In this document: one piece after another, positions 39,168-49,700 of the stretch
Position numbering within the stretch: position 1 is the stretch's first letter
How the letters are laid out: every line of letters begins with the position of its first letter
NCBI GenBank assembly: GCA_964427895.1
Contig: CAYRUZ010000002.1
Location: 62,001-126,000, forward strand
Reading direction: 5' to 3'
DNA: 64,000 bases
Source of the DNA: CAYRUZ01 sp964427895
GTDB taxonomy: Bacteria; Patescibacteriota; Gracilibacteria; Peribacterales; Peribacteraceae
Notes under the pieces: generated by a model
What the model saw: only the letters and a program-made list of their open reading frames with translations
Database searches by the model: none
What the model was told of the DNA's origin: nothing
Program-made: the position numbers and the translations under genes

Positions 39168-39968
39168 ATGCCCATCCGAACCATTCTCGCAGTTGCAGCG
39201 CTCTCGCTCACCCTCGTCGGCTGCCGCGCAGCGGGAGGATCGTCTTCCGGCGCGTCGGTAACGCCGACGGAGCAGTCGGCGGATACGGGAGCGGTGGTTG
39301 CCGAAGCCATCTCGTCGAGCTCCTCGAGCGAAAACGTCATCGACGGTTCCTTCCCCGAAGACGGATTGATGGTTGAACAGGTTCAGCGTTCCTCCGTGAG
39401 TTCGCGCGCGGTGAGCGGCACCACGACGTACGTTACGCACACCGTGACAACGGGCACCAGTGCCACCTCCGCGACGGCATTGCCGGGCGTCGTGACGCTG
39501 ACGCTGCTCCCGGATCGGACGGAGGCACAACCGGGAGATTCCGTGCGCGTCGGCATCGCAGTCGAGAACCGCACGGGCAGCGATTTGAAAAACGCACAGG
39601 TGGAGAGTTTTTACCCCTCGGATCTCGTCGTGCTGACCGATAACGGCGGTGCAAGCGTGTCGGGCAACCGCCTGCGCTGGACCATCGATAATCTGCCGGC
39701 CGGCCGTACGCGCACGCTGTCCTACGGTGTGCGCACGTCGACCAATCTCCTGCATAACACGCTGCTCAACTTCCCGGTGAGTTTGTACGGCGGGAACCTG
39801 GGCAACAGCGTCAGCGGCGTCGAATACGTCCGCATTCTCACGTACTTCCCGCAAACGGGCGTCAGCCTGCGTTCTGCCATGATCATTGCAGGCGTTTGCG
39901 GCATCGCTCTTATCGCAGGGGGATGCGCCACGGGCATGGCCGTTGCCCGCGCCATGATCCGCGCCTGA
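39168..39968 (+). CDS. lipoprotein with DUF11-like domain and C-terminal helix
   Basis: This 266-residue protein has a lipobox LTLVGC near residue 19, a Ser/Thr-rich linker (SSSSSSEN; TTTYVTHTVTTGTSATSATA), a DUF11-like beta domain (VVTLTLLPDRTEAQPGDSVRVGIAVENRTGSDLKNAQVESFYPSDLVV) and a C-terminal hydrophobic segment (AMIIAGVCGIALIAGGCATGMAVA). Both ends may therefore be membrane-bound. It shares the DUF11 theme with the large adhesin at 46727. It converges with the VanW gene with two bases between stops. Confidence 0.72.
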   Translation: MPIRTILAVAALSLTLVGCRAAGGSSSGASVTPTEQSADTGAVVAEAISSSSSSENVIDGSFPEDGLMVEQVQRSSVSSRAVSGTTTYVTHTVTTGTSATSATALPGVVTLTLLPDRTEAQPGDSVRVGIAVENRTGSDLKNAQVESFYPSDLVVLTDNGGASVSGNRLRWTIDNLPAGRTRTLSYGVRTSTNLLHNTLLNFPVSLYGGNLGNSVSGVEYVRILTYFPQTGVSLRSAMIIAGVCGIALIAGGCATGMAVARAMIRA

Positions 39969-39970
39969 GG

Positions 39971-41347
39971 TCAGTACGCCAGTACGGACGGTGTGGCGAA
40001 CTCCGCGAACACCGCTTTCGGAATGCTCTTGTAGGTCGAGATGATCGTCTCCGTGGTGCTTGTGCCGTCACTGCGATGCAAAATGCGCTCCCACGCGATC
40101 TGATTGCCGCGCAGCGTTTTGTCCGCGGGCAGTGACTGCGGCGGATTGGCCGCGAAGTACGGTCCCACTACGTCCGATGAGCGTCCGTCCGGAATGCCGT
40201 ACAGCGACACATAGGCGTTCTTGTCGTCGTCCCACCAGGCGCGAACCACCAAGTCGTTGCCCGTATCGTTGACGAACGACAGGTCCTGCGCGCCGGGGAA
40301 AATCGTCGCGTCCAACCCCGCGCCTCCGCTGACGTAGTAGTGCACGAAGAGGCTGTGATTCTTGCGTTTGACGACTGGCAGGCCGGCCATCAGCACGGAA
40401 CGGTAGAACGTCGTTGCGGTTTGGCAGATGCCGCCGCCCGGCGTCGGGCGCAGATCCCATCCTTCGAAGATGCCCAATTCCTCCTTCCAGCCCTTGCCCG
40501 TCGTGATGGGCGTGCCGAGCATGGAGTTGAAGGAGAACGTCGACCCGGCGGGGACGACGACGTTGTTGATGCGTTCTCCCAGGGCTTTGCGAATGTTGAA
40601 GATGCGGTTCGACGATGAGGTTAGGAACGACGACTTTCCCAGACCGACGGAGACAAGGTCCTTGGTTGTTTGACCGTCGCTGTACGTGACGACGCCGTCA
40701 CGCTGGACGACGGGAACAGCCAGTGTCGTGTCGTCGGAAGCGAAAGCGTCGATGACACGCGTTGTAAGCTTTTCGCGGTCGAACCAGTATCCGTCCGACG
40801 GGGTACCTTCCATGGTCACGCGGCGCACGCCGTAGGAGTCGGGTTCTCCCGCGACTGCCGTTGCGTTGACTGCCGCCGGTAGCGTCGGAACGTCCGCCTC
40901 TGTAATGCCTTTGCGGACGGCGTCCCCGTCAAGCGTGAACGTGACGTCGGAACCGTGCATCGAAAAGCGGACCCACTCGGGATTGTGGGACGGAGACAGC
41001 AGCCAGTCTGGATGGGCTGCAGGGTCTTCGCCGGACTGGAATTGCACCGTGACGAGCGTGCTCATCAATTCACGGCGGCGAACGATTGCTTGCTTCAGTG
41101 TTTCGATCGAGGGTCGAACGTGATAGCGGCGCTCGATGCGGTCCTGGAGGATGTGCGCCGTGCGTTCGAGTGGATCGACTTTGAGCGGTGCGGCGTCGTG
41201 GAGCTGCTCGCCGCGCGAAGACGGCTGCGGAAAGTCCTTGATCGAGCGTGCGTCCACCTCCGAGTAAAGCGGGACGATCGCCAATGCAAAAGCGGCGACG
41301 GTGACGCCTGATGCAGCAACCCAAACGCGGCTATTTTTGTGTGTCAT
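39971..41347 (-). CDS. VanW-family protein
   Basis: This 458-residue protein has an N-terminal signal anchor (AASGVTVAAFALAIVPLYS), a central region compatible with YoaR-type putative peptidoglycan-binding domains, and the C-terminal VanW domain: NIRKALGERINNVVVPAGSTFSFNSMLG, then TPGGGICQTATTFYRSVLMAGLPVVKRKNHS, then GLDATIFPGAQDLSFVNDTGND. VanW is named for a vancomycin-resistance cluster, but the domain is widespread and most members have no known link to resistance. A perfect TATAAT (41356-41361) lies eight bases before the ATG. Confidence 0.9.
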   Translation of the reverse strand: MTHKNSRVWVAASGVTVAAFALAIVPLYSEVDARSIKDFPQPSSRGEQLHDAAPLKVDPLERTAHILQDRIERRYHVRPSIETLKQAIVRRRELMSTLVTVQFQSGEDPAAHPDWLLSPSHNPEWVRFSMHGSDVTFTLDGDAVRKGITEADVPTLPAAVNATAVAGEPDSYGVRRVTMEGTPSDGYWFDREKLTTRVIDAFASDDTTLAVPVVQRDGVVTYSDGQTTKDLVSVGLGKSSFLTSSSNRIFNIRKALGERINNVVVPAGSTFSFNSMLGTPITTGKGWKEELGIFEGWDLRPTPGGGICQTATTFYRSVLMAGLPVVKRKNHSLFVHYYVSGGAGLDATIFPGAQDLSFVNDTGNDLVVRAWWDDDKNAYVSLYGIPDGRSSDVVGPYFAANPPQSLPADKTLRGNQIAWERILHRSDGTSTTETIISTYKSIPKAVFAEFATPSVLAY

Positions 41348-41415
41348 TTTTTATTATTATAATACAAAATAAGTTAAAATGCAAATACGAACGACATGTC
41401 TCCGCGACGGGCCGG

Positions 41416-41421
41416 TATAGT
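41416..41421 (+). promoter_or_regulatory. -10 element of the TMTC-like gene, leaderless
   Basis: TATAGT, six bases, then ATG at 41428. Confidence 0.6.
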
Positions 41422-41427
41422 CGCTGC

Positions 41428-43134
41428 ATGCAGATGTTGCGAGACGCCTTCCGGAACAGAGCCGTGCGGGATGCAGCGGTGGTAACCCTGCTGTGCGCCG
41501 CATGCATTCTGCTATTTTTCGGCCGTACCATCGCATTCGGGTTTGCTCCAGTCGATGACGGAGAATTGATCATAGAAAACTTGGCGGTACACGCAGGGTG
41601 GACGCGTGCCGTGCACATTTCTTTCACGACGTTTGATCCGGAGCTGTACATACCGCTCACATTATTGAGCTATCGACTTACTGCTGCAGTGAGTGATTCC
41701 GCCGGCGCGTTTCACGCGGTGAACCTCCTTCTGCACTTGTGCAACGCAGTGCTTGCCTATCTGCTCATCGCGTACCTGACGGGCAGGCGAATGGCTGGTG
41801 CGATGGCATCGTTGGTGTTTGCGATCCATCCCGTCAACGTGGAGACGGTCGTATGGCTTTCGGCGCGCAAGGATCTACTCATGACATTTTTTGGTCTGAT
41901 GAGTGCCAACGTCCTCGTTCGTGCCAGCGCAGTGACTGGGCGGTCTTGGGCAGTGGCTCTTTTCGTCGCATCGCTCCTGAGTAAACCGAGCGCGATGCTC
42001 GCGCCAGCCGTCGTGCTATTCCGCGAAAAAAGGCAGCCATGGACCGCCGCTGCCTTTGGCGTCGTGTCGTTGAGCGTCGCGGTTGTCGCGGTAGTCGGCA
42101 AATCACATTTGGTACAAAGTTTTTCTCCGGTTTCTTCTTTGCTCATTGTCGCGAAAGGGGTCGTACTCACGGTGGGGAAAATCTTCCTCATCGTTCCGTT
42201 GAGGCTGACGTACGACGAGCATTCAGCGGTTTCTTTGCTGACCCCGTCGTACGCACTTTCTGTACTCGCATGCTTTGCTGTGGTGGCAGGCATCGCTTTT
42301 CTCCGCAAAAAGAATCCGACCGCTGCGGGAGGTTTCAGCCTTTTTGTCCTATTGCTTGCTCCGGCGCTGATGAACGCACGAGCGGGATCCCCGCTGCTCG
42401 CGCCCGATCGGTATGGGTATTTTCCGCTCGTCGCGTTCTTGCTCGGCATCGTCGCGCTCTTACCCGAATCAGTGGAGCGATTCGCCACTGCCCCAGGAAA
42501 GGCGATGATTGCGTCTTTCGCAGTTCTTTTCATTGTTTGCGCCTTCCGCACCGTCCCCTTGGTCTCTGTGTGGAGTTCGCCACAGGCGTTGTACGGCAGG
42601 GTGCTGAGCGTCGATCCTGCGTCGTCCCCGTCGCGCGTCGCTCTTGCCCGTTTGCGATTGGAACGCGATGACATCGAGGGGGCGTTCGAGTTGTTGCGCC
42701 AGGGTTTGGCATACGGTGACGATGCGTTCCTGCACATCGGAGCCGCCGAGGTCTATGCCGCCGCGGGCCAAACGGAGGATGCATTGCAGCAACTGCAGAT
42801 AGCCGAAACGTTCGATCCAGGAAGCGCGGATCCCCTGTATGCGGAAGGTCGAATTTACGCCGAAACAGGAAAGGCGGATCTGGCATTCGACGCGTTCTCG
42901 CGTGCCATCGTACTTGATCCCAGTTTCGCGGAGGCGCATGTCGAGCTGGCGAAGCTCCTCATGGACGGTCGCCAATGGACCGAAGCAGAGGCGCATTTGC
43001 GCGAGGCCATGCGATTGCGACACAGTTCGTACGAGGCGCATGCCGTATTGGCAGAACTCCTGCGGGCGACAGGACGCATAGAAGAAGCGCAGCAGCACTT
43101 AAACGACGCAAAAATTGTGCGTCCGCAACAGTGA
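41428..43134 (+). CDS. TMTC-like multi-TM protein with C-terminal TPR
   Basis: This 568-residue protein has about ten hydrophobic segments, with an acidic loop after the first helix (APVDDGELIIENLAVHAG), LLLHLCNAVLAYLLI and SARKDLLMTFFGLMSANVLVR, which fits the GT-C/TMTC (DUF1736) glycosyltransferase layout. The C-terminal ~190 residues form five TPR repeats (for example AEVYAAAGQTEDALQQLQIAETFDPGSADPLYAEGRIYAETGKADLAFDAF). Eukaryotic TMTCs are O-mannosyltransferases; bacterial members are usually unassigned. It may act in surface glycosylation with the ligase-like protein at 25966. Confidence 0.78.
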   Translation: MQMLRDAFRNRAVRDAAVVTLLCAACILLFFGRTIAFGFAPVDDGELIIENLAVHAGWTRAVHISFTTFDPELYIPLTLLSYRLTAAVSDSAGAFHAVNLLLHLCNAVLAYLLIAYLTGRRMAGAMASLVFAIHPVNVETVVWLSARKDLLMTFFGLMSANVLVRASAVTGRSWAVALFVASLLSKPSAMLAPAVVLFREKRQPWTAAAFGVVSLSVAVVAVVGKSHLVQSFSPVSSLLIVAKGVVLTVGKIFLIVPLRLTYDEHSAVSLLTPSYALSVLACFAVVAGIAFLRKKNPTAAGGFSLFVLLLAPALMNARAGSPLLAPDRYGYFPLVAFLLGIVALLPESVERFATAPGKAMIASFAVLFIVCAFRTVPLVSVWSSPQALYGRVLSVDPASSPSRVALARLRLERDDIEGAFELLRQGLAYGDDAFLHIGAAEVYAAAGQTEDALQQLQIAETFDPGSADPLYAEGRIYAETGKADLAFDAFSRAIVLDPSFAEAHVELAKLLMDGRQWTEAEAHLREAMRLRHSSYEAHAVLAELLRATGRIEEAQQHLNDAKIVRPQQ

Positions 43135-43164
43135 GCCGCGATTGAGCCGTGGAAGTATCGCTCG

Positions 43165-43170
43165 TATACT
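43165..43170 (+). promoter_or_regulatory. -10 element of the NDH-2-like gene
   Basis: TATACT, 12 bases before the ATG at 43183. Confidence 0.5.
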
Positions 43171-43182
43171 TCGCGCCACACT

Positions 43183-44352
43183 ATGTCCCACACAGTCGTC
43201 ATCGTCGGAGGGGGATTTGCCGGAGTGCAGGCGGCGCTGCATCTTGCGAATGATGCGCGCGTCCGCGTCCGCCTCATCAGCGATCGCCCGTACTTCAACT
43301 ATCACGCAGGAGTCTACCGCGTGCTTGCCGACGGCAACGCGAACGGCGTGGCATTCCCACTTGCTGACATTTTTCGCAGAACCCATGTGGAGGTGATTGT
43401 GGATCCCGTCACGTCCGTCGATCCCGCGGCGAAGACCGTCGCTACGGCATCGGGCACGACCTTGTCCTATGACTCATTGATTGTGGCCTTGGGAAGCGAA
43501 CCGTCGTACTTCGGTATTTCGGGAATGGACAAATACTCCTTGCCGGTCATCACATCGGATCATGCACTTGCGCTCCGTGAACATCTTTCGACGACATTTG
43601 CGTCACTTGGCTCCATGTCCGACGCCAACCGCGATTCGTCCGCTCGCATCGTAGTCATTGGCGGCGGCCCCACGGGTGTGGAAGTTGCCTCCGAATCGAT
43701 CGCACTGGGCCAGCAACTTGCGGTAAAAAACGGTGCGGACCCCTCCGTCGTTCGCGTCGACATCATCGAGGCGCTCCCGAGAGTGTTGCCCATCATGCCG
43801 GAAGAGGTGAGTGGAAAGGTGCAGGAACGGCTGTCGTCGCTCGGCGTCCATGTCATGACCTCCACGGCGGTCGCTTCGGTCGACGTCGACACGCTGACGC
43901 TCAAAGACGGATCGACCATAAAAGCTAAGACCATCGTGTGGACTGCGGGCCTCAAAGCCAACGGGTTGTACGCGCGCATCCCCGGAGTCGTGGCGGACAA
44001 ACGCGGACGATTGGAAGTCGACGAGTACTATTGTGCGAGGGGATTGAAAGACGTGTTTGTGGTCGGTGACGGCGCCGTCACGCAGTACTCCGGTATGGCG
44101 CAAACCGCGGTCCACGATGCCTCAAACGTGTGTAAGACGATTCGTTCCCGGCTCGATGGCGTCGAGCCCGTTTTACACGAACCGCATAAGCCCGCCTACG
44201 CAATACCCGTCGGCAAAAACTGGGCAGCAGTATCGGTCGGCCCCTTCAAGTTTTACGGTTTCGTCGGCATGTTGTTGCGAAAAGCGGCGGATCTTCGGTA
44301 TTTCTCCGGTATCCTCCCCTGGTACAAGCTCCCGGGGCTCGCGTTCCGGTGA
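43183..44352 (+). CDS. NDH-2-like FAD-dependent oxidoreductase
   Basis: This 389-residue protein has two dinucleotide-binding motifs, GGGFAGVQAALHLA (9-22, FAD) and GGGPTGVEVASE (about 158-169, NADH), plus the FAD-site GDGAVTQYSGMAQTAVHDA. The C-terminal segment (FYGFVGMLLRKAADLRYFSGIL) is amphipathic and fits the monotopic membrane anchor of type-II NADH dehydrogenases. A sulfide:quinone or other quinone oxidoreductase is the alternative, but the Cys residues of SQR are missing. No other respiratory gene is in the window. Confidence 0.83.
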   Translation: MSHTVVIVGGGFAGVQAALHLANDARVRVRLISDRPYFNYHAGVYRVLADGNANGVAFPLADIFRRTHVEVIVDPVTSVDPAAKTVATASGTTLSYDSLIVALGSEPSYFGISGMDKYSLPVITSDHALALREHLSTTFASLGSMSDANRDSSARIVVIGGGPTGVEVASESIALGQQLAVKNGADPSVVRVDIIEALPRVLPIMPEEVSGKVQERLSSLGVHVMTSTAVASVDVDTLTLKDGSTIKAKTIVWTAGLKANGLYARIPGVVADKRGRLEVDEYYCARGLKDVFVVGDGAVTQYSGMAQTAVHDASNVCKTIRSRLDGVEPVLHEPHKPAYAIPVGKNWAAVSVGPFKFYGFVGMLLRKAADLRYFSGILPWYKLPGLAFR

Positions 44353-44364
44353 GACGCTCATCGC

Positions 44365-45171
44365 ATGAAAACCATCGCGCACATCTCCGATCTCCATTTT
44401 GGAAAAGAAGACAGCGACATCGCTGATGCTCTTGTGACGGAGATCAATACGCGCAAACCGTCGCTGGTGGTGATCAGCGGCGATCTGACGCAACGCGCGC
44501 ATCCGAAACAATTCCGGCGCGCACGTCTGTTCGTTGCAAAAATCGAATCCCCGGTGCTCATCGTGCCCGGCAATCACGATATCCCGATGCTCAATCTCGT
44601 CCGTCGGTTCATCACTCCATTGCGGGCGTACAAAAAGCACATCACCAAGAATTTGTTTCCGATTTTTTCCGACGACGAGATGGTGGTCGCAGGATTGAAC
44701 ACGGCGCGTTCGCGCACCCTGAAAGAAGGACGCGTGTCTCCTGCCCAGCTTCGCCGCATTCAAGAAGCGTTCGGATCGCTGCCCAACGACGGACGCGCGC
44801 GTGTCCTGGTGGCGCATCATCCCGTGATCATTCCGATGCAGTTGAAGCGCAAAAAATCGAGCATCCGCAAGCCAAAAAAAGTGGTCCGTCATCTGGAGGC
44901 ATGCGGCATCGATTTGGTCTTGTCGGGCCATTTGCATCTCGGCATTCACGGCGACGTGCGCAGCCATCTGCCGACGGCGACACGCTCGATGATCGTCGCG
45001 CAGGCGGGCCCCGCCATCGCTCGCTGGTATCTCAAAGAAGGGAATGCGTACAACACAGTATCGATCGACGCCGAGACGATCACCATCACCGTTCGCAAAT
45101 GGGAAAACGGATCATTCGTCGACGTTGAGCGCGTCGTGTATCCGCGCGAGCGGATGATTACGACTGCTTGA
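44365..45171 (+). CDS. calcineurin-like metallophosphoesterase
   Basis: This 268-residue protein carries the full metal-binding set: DLHFG (Asp9, His11), GDLTQ, GNHD, HHPV and SGHLHLG. The layout is that of class-III cyclic-nucleotide-phosphodiesterase-like enzymes (CpdA/Icc group), but substrate choice in this family is not predictable. It follows the NDH-2-like gene by 12 bases, so they may be co-transcribed. Its 3' end overlaps that of the response regulator on the other strand by 14 bases. Confidence 0.87.
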   Translation: MKTIAHISDLHFGKEDSDIADALVTEINTRKPSLVVISGDLTQRAHPKQFRRARLFVAKIESPVLIVPGNHDIPMLNLVRRFITPLRAYKKHITKNLFPIFSDDEMVVAGLNTARSRTLKEGRVSPAQLRRIQEAFGSLPNDGRARVLVAHHPVIIPMQLKRKKSSIRKPKKVVRHLEACGIDLVLSGHLHLGIHGDVRSHLPTATRSMIVAQAGPAIARWYLKEGNAYNTVSIDAETITITVRKWENGSFVDVERVVYPRERMITTA

Positions 45172-45529
45172 TCAAATACGGTTCGACTTTTCCCCACAAC
45201 TCCTCGGCATCGATGTCGCATTTTACGACGTAGTCCTTTGCGCCGAGTGTGAGACATTTTTCTCTGTCGATCTCATCGCTCAAATTGCTCAGGATGATAA
45301 TGGGAAAACGATAATACTTTTCCCGCACATGGCTGAGCACCGCATACCCGTCCTTTCGCGGCATCAGAAGGTCCAGCAGGAGCAAATCGGGCAGTTGCTC
45401 TTCGATGTGTGCGATCGCTTCCTCGCCGTTTTTGGCGCTTCGAACGGCCGCTCCTCGTTCGCTTAATTCCACTTCTATGGTATCGGCGAGAAACGCATCG
45501 TCTTCGGCGATGAGAATGTTGAAGGACAT
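45158..45529 (-). CDS. single-domain response regulator
   Basis: This 123-residue REC-only protein has acidic pocket E9-D10-D11, phospho-acceptor D53 (LLLLDLLMPRKDG), Ser81 (IILSNLSD) and Lys103 (YVVKCD). There is no output domain, so it probably signals by protein contact (CheY/Spo0F-like). The start at 45529 is the conserved MSFNILIAEDD. The only histidine kinase in the window is 21.5 kb away, so partnership with it is possible but unproven. Confidence 0.93.
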   Translation of the reverse strand: MSFNILIAEDDAFLADTIEVELSERGAAVRSAKNGEEAIAHIEEQLPDLLLLDLLMPRKDGYAVLSHVREKYYRFPIIILSNLSDEIDREKCLTLGAKDYVVKCDIDAEELWGKVEPYLIKQS

Positions 45530-45600
45530 AAGATGACGAACGGTCATTCTACCGTTCGACATGCGGAAGACAACATGTACGTGATGATTTTCCCGTTCAC

Positions 45601-46521
45601 TCAGAATTTTTTCGGAAAGACGACGGACATGAGGAGCGAACCGCCGAGACAGACGGCGACGATCGCGAGCGATGCCCCCGAGCTGATGTGTATGTCGACG
45701 ATGTCGAGCAGCATCTTTGCGCCAATGGCAATGAGAACGACCGAAAGTCCTTTCTGTAAATGGTGGAAACGGTGGATTACGGCTTCAAGCAGGAAGAACA
45801 TCGCGCGCAGTCCGAGAATGGCAAAAATATTCGACGTATACACGACGAAGCTGTCTTGCGAGATGGCGAACGCCGCGGGGAGGGAATCGATGGCAAAGAC
45901 CAAATCCGTCCACTCCACCAGAATAAGGACGAGGAATAACACGGTGGCGTAGAGCTTTCCGTTTTCGCGCACGAAGAATTTGCCGTTGTGATGGGACTTC
46001 GTGAAACGCAGGTAACGGTGCGCGAGTTTGTACGCGCGGTTCTGGGTGAAATCGACATGTTCTTCCTTTTTCTCGAACAGCAGTTTGCAGCCCGTGTAGA
46101 TCAATACCGCGCCGAAGATGTACAGGATCCAGTGGAACTGCGCGATGATGATGGAGCCGAGGCCGATGAACAGTCCGCGCAGGACGATCGCCCCGAGGAT
46201 GCCGTAAAACAGGACACGGTGTTGGAAGCGCTCTTCTATGCTGAAGAAATTCAACAGCAGCAGGATGACGAACAGGTTATCCACCGAAAGCATCTCCTCT
46301 GTGACATACGCGCTTAAGAATTCCGTCGCTTTCACGTGATCGTAGAATGCGTAAATGCACGCGTCGAAAGCCAGCGCCAGCAAGACGAGACAAACGGTCT
46401 GCCACGCAGCGGATTTGACTGAAACGGCATGCGGGCGGCGATTCAATACCCCAAGATCAATAATAAGAAAGAGCGCAACAACAATGCCGAACCCCCATTC
46501 AAGAATGTGACGTATTTCCAT
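45601..46521 (-). CDS. TerC/Alx-family membrane protein
   Basis: This 306-residue protein has about eight to nine hydrophobic segments, with the paired motifs of the TerC family: TEEMLSVDNLFVILLLLNFF in the first half and VEWTDLVFAIDSLPAAFAISQDSFVVYTSNIFAILGLRAMFFLL in the second. Family members are linked to manganese export at alkaline or Mn stress (Alx) and to metal loading of secreted proteins. No yybP-ykoY riboswitch is recognisable upstream; instead a -10 TAGTCT sits six bases before the ATG. Confidence 0.92.
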   Translation of the reverse strand: MEIRHILEWGFGIVVALFLIIDLGVLNRRPHAVSVKSAAWQTVCLVLLALAFDACIYAFYDHVKATEFLSAYVTEEMLSVDNLFVILLLLNFFSIEERFQHRVLFYGILGAIVLRGLFIGLGSIIIAQFHWILYIFGAVLIYTGCKLLFEKKEEHVDFTQNRAYKLAHRYLRFTKSHHNGKFFVRENGKLYATVLFLVLILVEWTDLVFAIDSLPAAFAISQDSFVVYTSNIFAILGLRAMFFLLEAVIHRFHHLQKGLSVVLIAIGAKMLLDIVDIHISSGASLAIVAVCLGGSLLMSVVFPKKF

Positions 46522-46527
46522 GGGCGG

Positions 46528-46533
46528 AGACTA
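46528..46533 (-). promoter_or_regulatory. -10 element of the TerC gene, leaderless
   Basis: TAGTCT on the minus strand, six bases before the ATG at 46521. Confidence 0.5.
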
Positions 46534-46726
46534 CGCGTCGGTTCTGTCTGGGGAAAGAACACTCTGCATCACATCTCAGATATGAAATATTCTGTTGTTG
46601 CTAGCAAAAATGCGTTGAAATAGACTATTTCGCATATTACGTAACAGGACTATTGAATATCAAATGCTCTTGCTTCAGTGATCAAAACAAGGATTATTGT
46701 TCAGATTTATTTATTTCTTTTACTGC

Positions 46727-49700
46727 ATGACCGCCCCACCTATTCAGAACCGCATGTTCAGCAAACTGTTCATGCCTTTCTACGTTCTTGTTACACTCGC
46801 ACAAGCAGGTATCCCGACGATTGTCTCAGCGGCCACCACACTCACAACAGCAACAGGAGGATCGGCTATCGACAGTAGTACCGTTGGTGGTACGTGGACC
46901 TCGCTTACTGGACCGATTTTGAGTGGAATCGACGATAATGACATGAGTGCTTCAAGCGGTACGCTCAGCATTACTGCGCCCACCGGATTCGAATTCGACA
47001 CGACGGGCACGGCGCCTCGACTTCGCGTGAATGGTGGTACAAGCAACAACAACGTCAACAATCTCGCCAATAACTCTACGATTGCCACTTCCACTTGGAA
47101 CTCGACGACGATCAGTTTTACGATCACAGACGACGTAGATGGTGGAACCAATACGTTGACCTGGGAGAATGTCCGCGTGCGCCCGACTGCGGCAGCACCT
47201 CTCGCTTCCGGCAATATCGTTCTCTCCGGCTTCACCTTCTCCGGTCTGGGTACCGCAAACGTGGGTTTCTTGCAGCAAGTGAACCCCAACTGCTCCGGTA
47301 AGACGGTGTACGTGAACGGGAGCAACACCATCGTCGGAGGACCGATGAACGGATTGCCGTTCTCTGGCATGCTCGTGGGAACGAGCGGAACGGATATTAT
47401 TGATGGAACCAGCTCCGCCGATTACATCGACGGAATGGGCGGAGCCGACGTCATCTGCGGCCATAACGGAAACGACATCCTGAACGGAGGCGACGGCGAC
47501 GATACCATCTACGGCGACAATCAAGCTGACAGTATTTTCGGAGGAGCTGGAGCCGATACGCTCTACGGAGGAAATGATGGAGACGTCATTTACGGAGGCA
47601 ACGACAATGACACGATTGATGGAGAAAACGGTTCTGACAGCTGCAACGGCGGTTCTGGGACCAACACGGTCACCGGATGCGGCGACACGCAAGCCGCAGT
47701 CATTACCATCGTGAAGAACGCTGTTCCGGATTCCGCGCAGAACTTCACCTACGTCACCAACCAGAGTCTTCCCGACTTCTTGCTCGACGACGACACCGAC
47801 GCAACCTTGTTGAACAACTGGACGTCCGCCGTGTCGACGTCGGCTCAGTACACGTTCCAGGAGAGCTCCGTGAGCGGCTGGACCGTCTCGTCGATCACCT
47901 GCAACGGCGCGGGCGTGGACACGACCGTCAACCAATCCACGGCAGCACGCACCGCAACCGTCAATGCGGACAGTGGCGAGGAGGTGACGTGTACCTTCGT
48001 GAATACGCAGAGCGCGGTTTCGACGACCACGACCCTTGAAAGCAACCTGAATCCGTCGACCGTTGGCTCGTCCGTCACGTTCAAGGCGACCGTCGCCGGA
48101 TCTTCCCCGACAGGCACCATCAAGTTCCTCGACGGCGCGAGTGAGCTTTCCACCGTTGCCATGACGGGCAGCTCCGCTTCTTTGGTCACGTCCAGCCTGA
48201 CGGCCGGCACCCATTCGATCGTTGCCGTCTACAGCGGTGACGGATTGAACCTCACGAGCACGTCTTCGACGCTCTCGCAGGTCGTCAACAAGAATGCCAC
48301 GACCACCACGCTCATCACATCCGGCACTCCGGTGAACTTCGGGACCTCCGTCACGTTTACGGCGACGGTCACGGGATTCGTGACCCCCACCGGCACGGTG
48401 ACGTTTAAGGACGGCGCCGCCGTCATCGGAACGGGCACGCTCGTCGCCGGAGTTGCGACGATGAACACCTCTTCGTTGTCCGTTGGAACCCACCAAATCA
48501 CCGCCACCTACAATGGTGACGCAAGCGATGCAGCGAGCACGTCGCTCGAACTTGCTCAGAGTATCGTCGCCATCCTCGATATCACGACGACTTCTCCGCT
48601 GAATGACGCGGTGGTCGGTCACTCATACTCCGCTACTTTCGCCGCCACTGGCGGTTCCGGAAGCTACGTGTGGTCCCTCGGCTCGGGTTCGACGCTTCCG
48701 GCCGGTTTGTCCTTCAGTTCCGGTGGTGTCCTGAGCGGCATACCGACGACGGAAGGGGAGTACTCCTTCTGCATCCAAGTGCAGGATGCTCTCGGCAACA
48801 TTGCGTGCGAGACATTCGCGGTGCACATCAACAACGGCGGTAATGCCGATCTCTCTATCGACAAGAGCGGTCCGACCGGCGTTCTCGCCGGCACAGGTAC
48901 CTTTTCGTACACGGTCACGGTGACGAATACGGGCGCAACGGCGACCAACATCGTCATGACGGACGAGTACCCGGCTGAAATGGAGTACATCGCCGGTTCC
49001 GCTCCGGAAGAGCCGTGTTCTGAGGTGGGCGGCGATGTGGTGTGCACGCACGAACAGCTTCTCGCAGGAGAGTCGGTGACATTCACCCTGGAATTCCAGT
49101 TAAACGAGCCCAGCTGCGGCATCGAGTCTCCGCTCCTGGTCAATACGGCTTCCGTCATCGCCGATCAGGATGATGCGGACATGGATAACAATAGCGACGA
49201 TGCGAGTACGCACGTCTTCTGTGACTCCTCCGAAGTCGCCGACCTGACCATCGCGAAGAGCGGCCCCAGCCAGGCTCAGCCGAACGAGACCATCACGTAT
49301 CACATCGCTGTGGCAAATTCCGGCACGGGTGCTGCCTCGAACATCATGGTCAGCGACCGCATCCCCGCCGGTTTGACGTACAACGACACGAACGAGAACT
49401 GCTCGACCGAGGGCGGTTTCGTGTTCTGTGAAGTTGCCGAAACGCCGGCTTCCCTGGACCTCTCGTTCACCGTCGACAACGATGCATCGTGCGGGAGCAC
49501 CATCACCAACACTGCAACCGTCAGCGGCGATTATGAATACACGGACGCAGGGAATTCCGCTTCGACGCAGTTGACCGTCAACTGCGTACCTGAATCGGAT
49601 TTCGAAATTGATAAGTCCGGGCCGTCGGTCGTCGAGTTCGGTGATGACATCACGTACACCATTACCGTCACCAACAATGGACCGGACGACGGTTCTGTCG

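Noticed and set aside
39971..41347. VanW as an antibiotic-resistance gene
   Set aside because: The domain is widespread and there are no vanR/S/H/A/X genes around it, so resistance cannot be inferred.
46522..46726. Possible yybP-ykoY manganese riboswitch upstream of TerC
   Set aside because: The start codon is only six bases from a -10 box, so there is no leader to hold a riboswitch, and its conserved loops are not seen.
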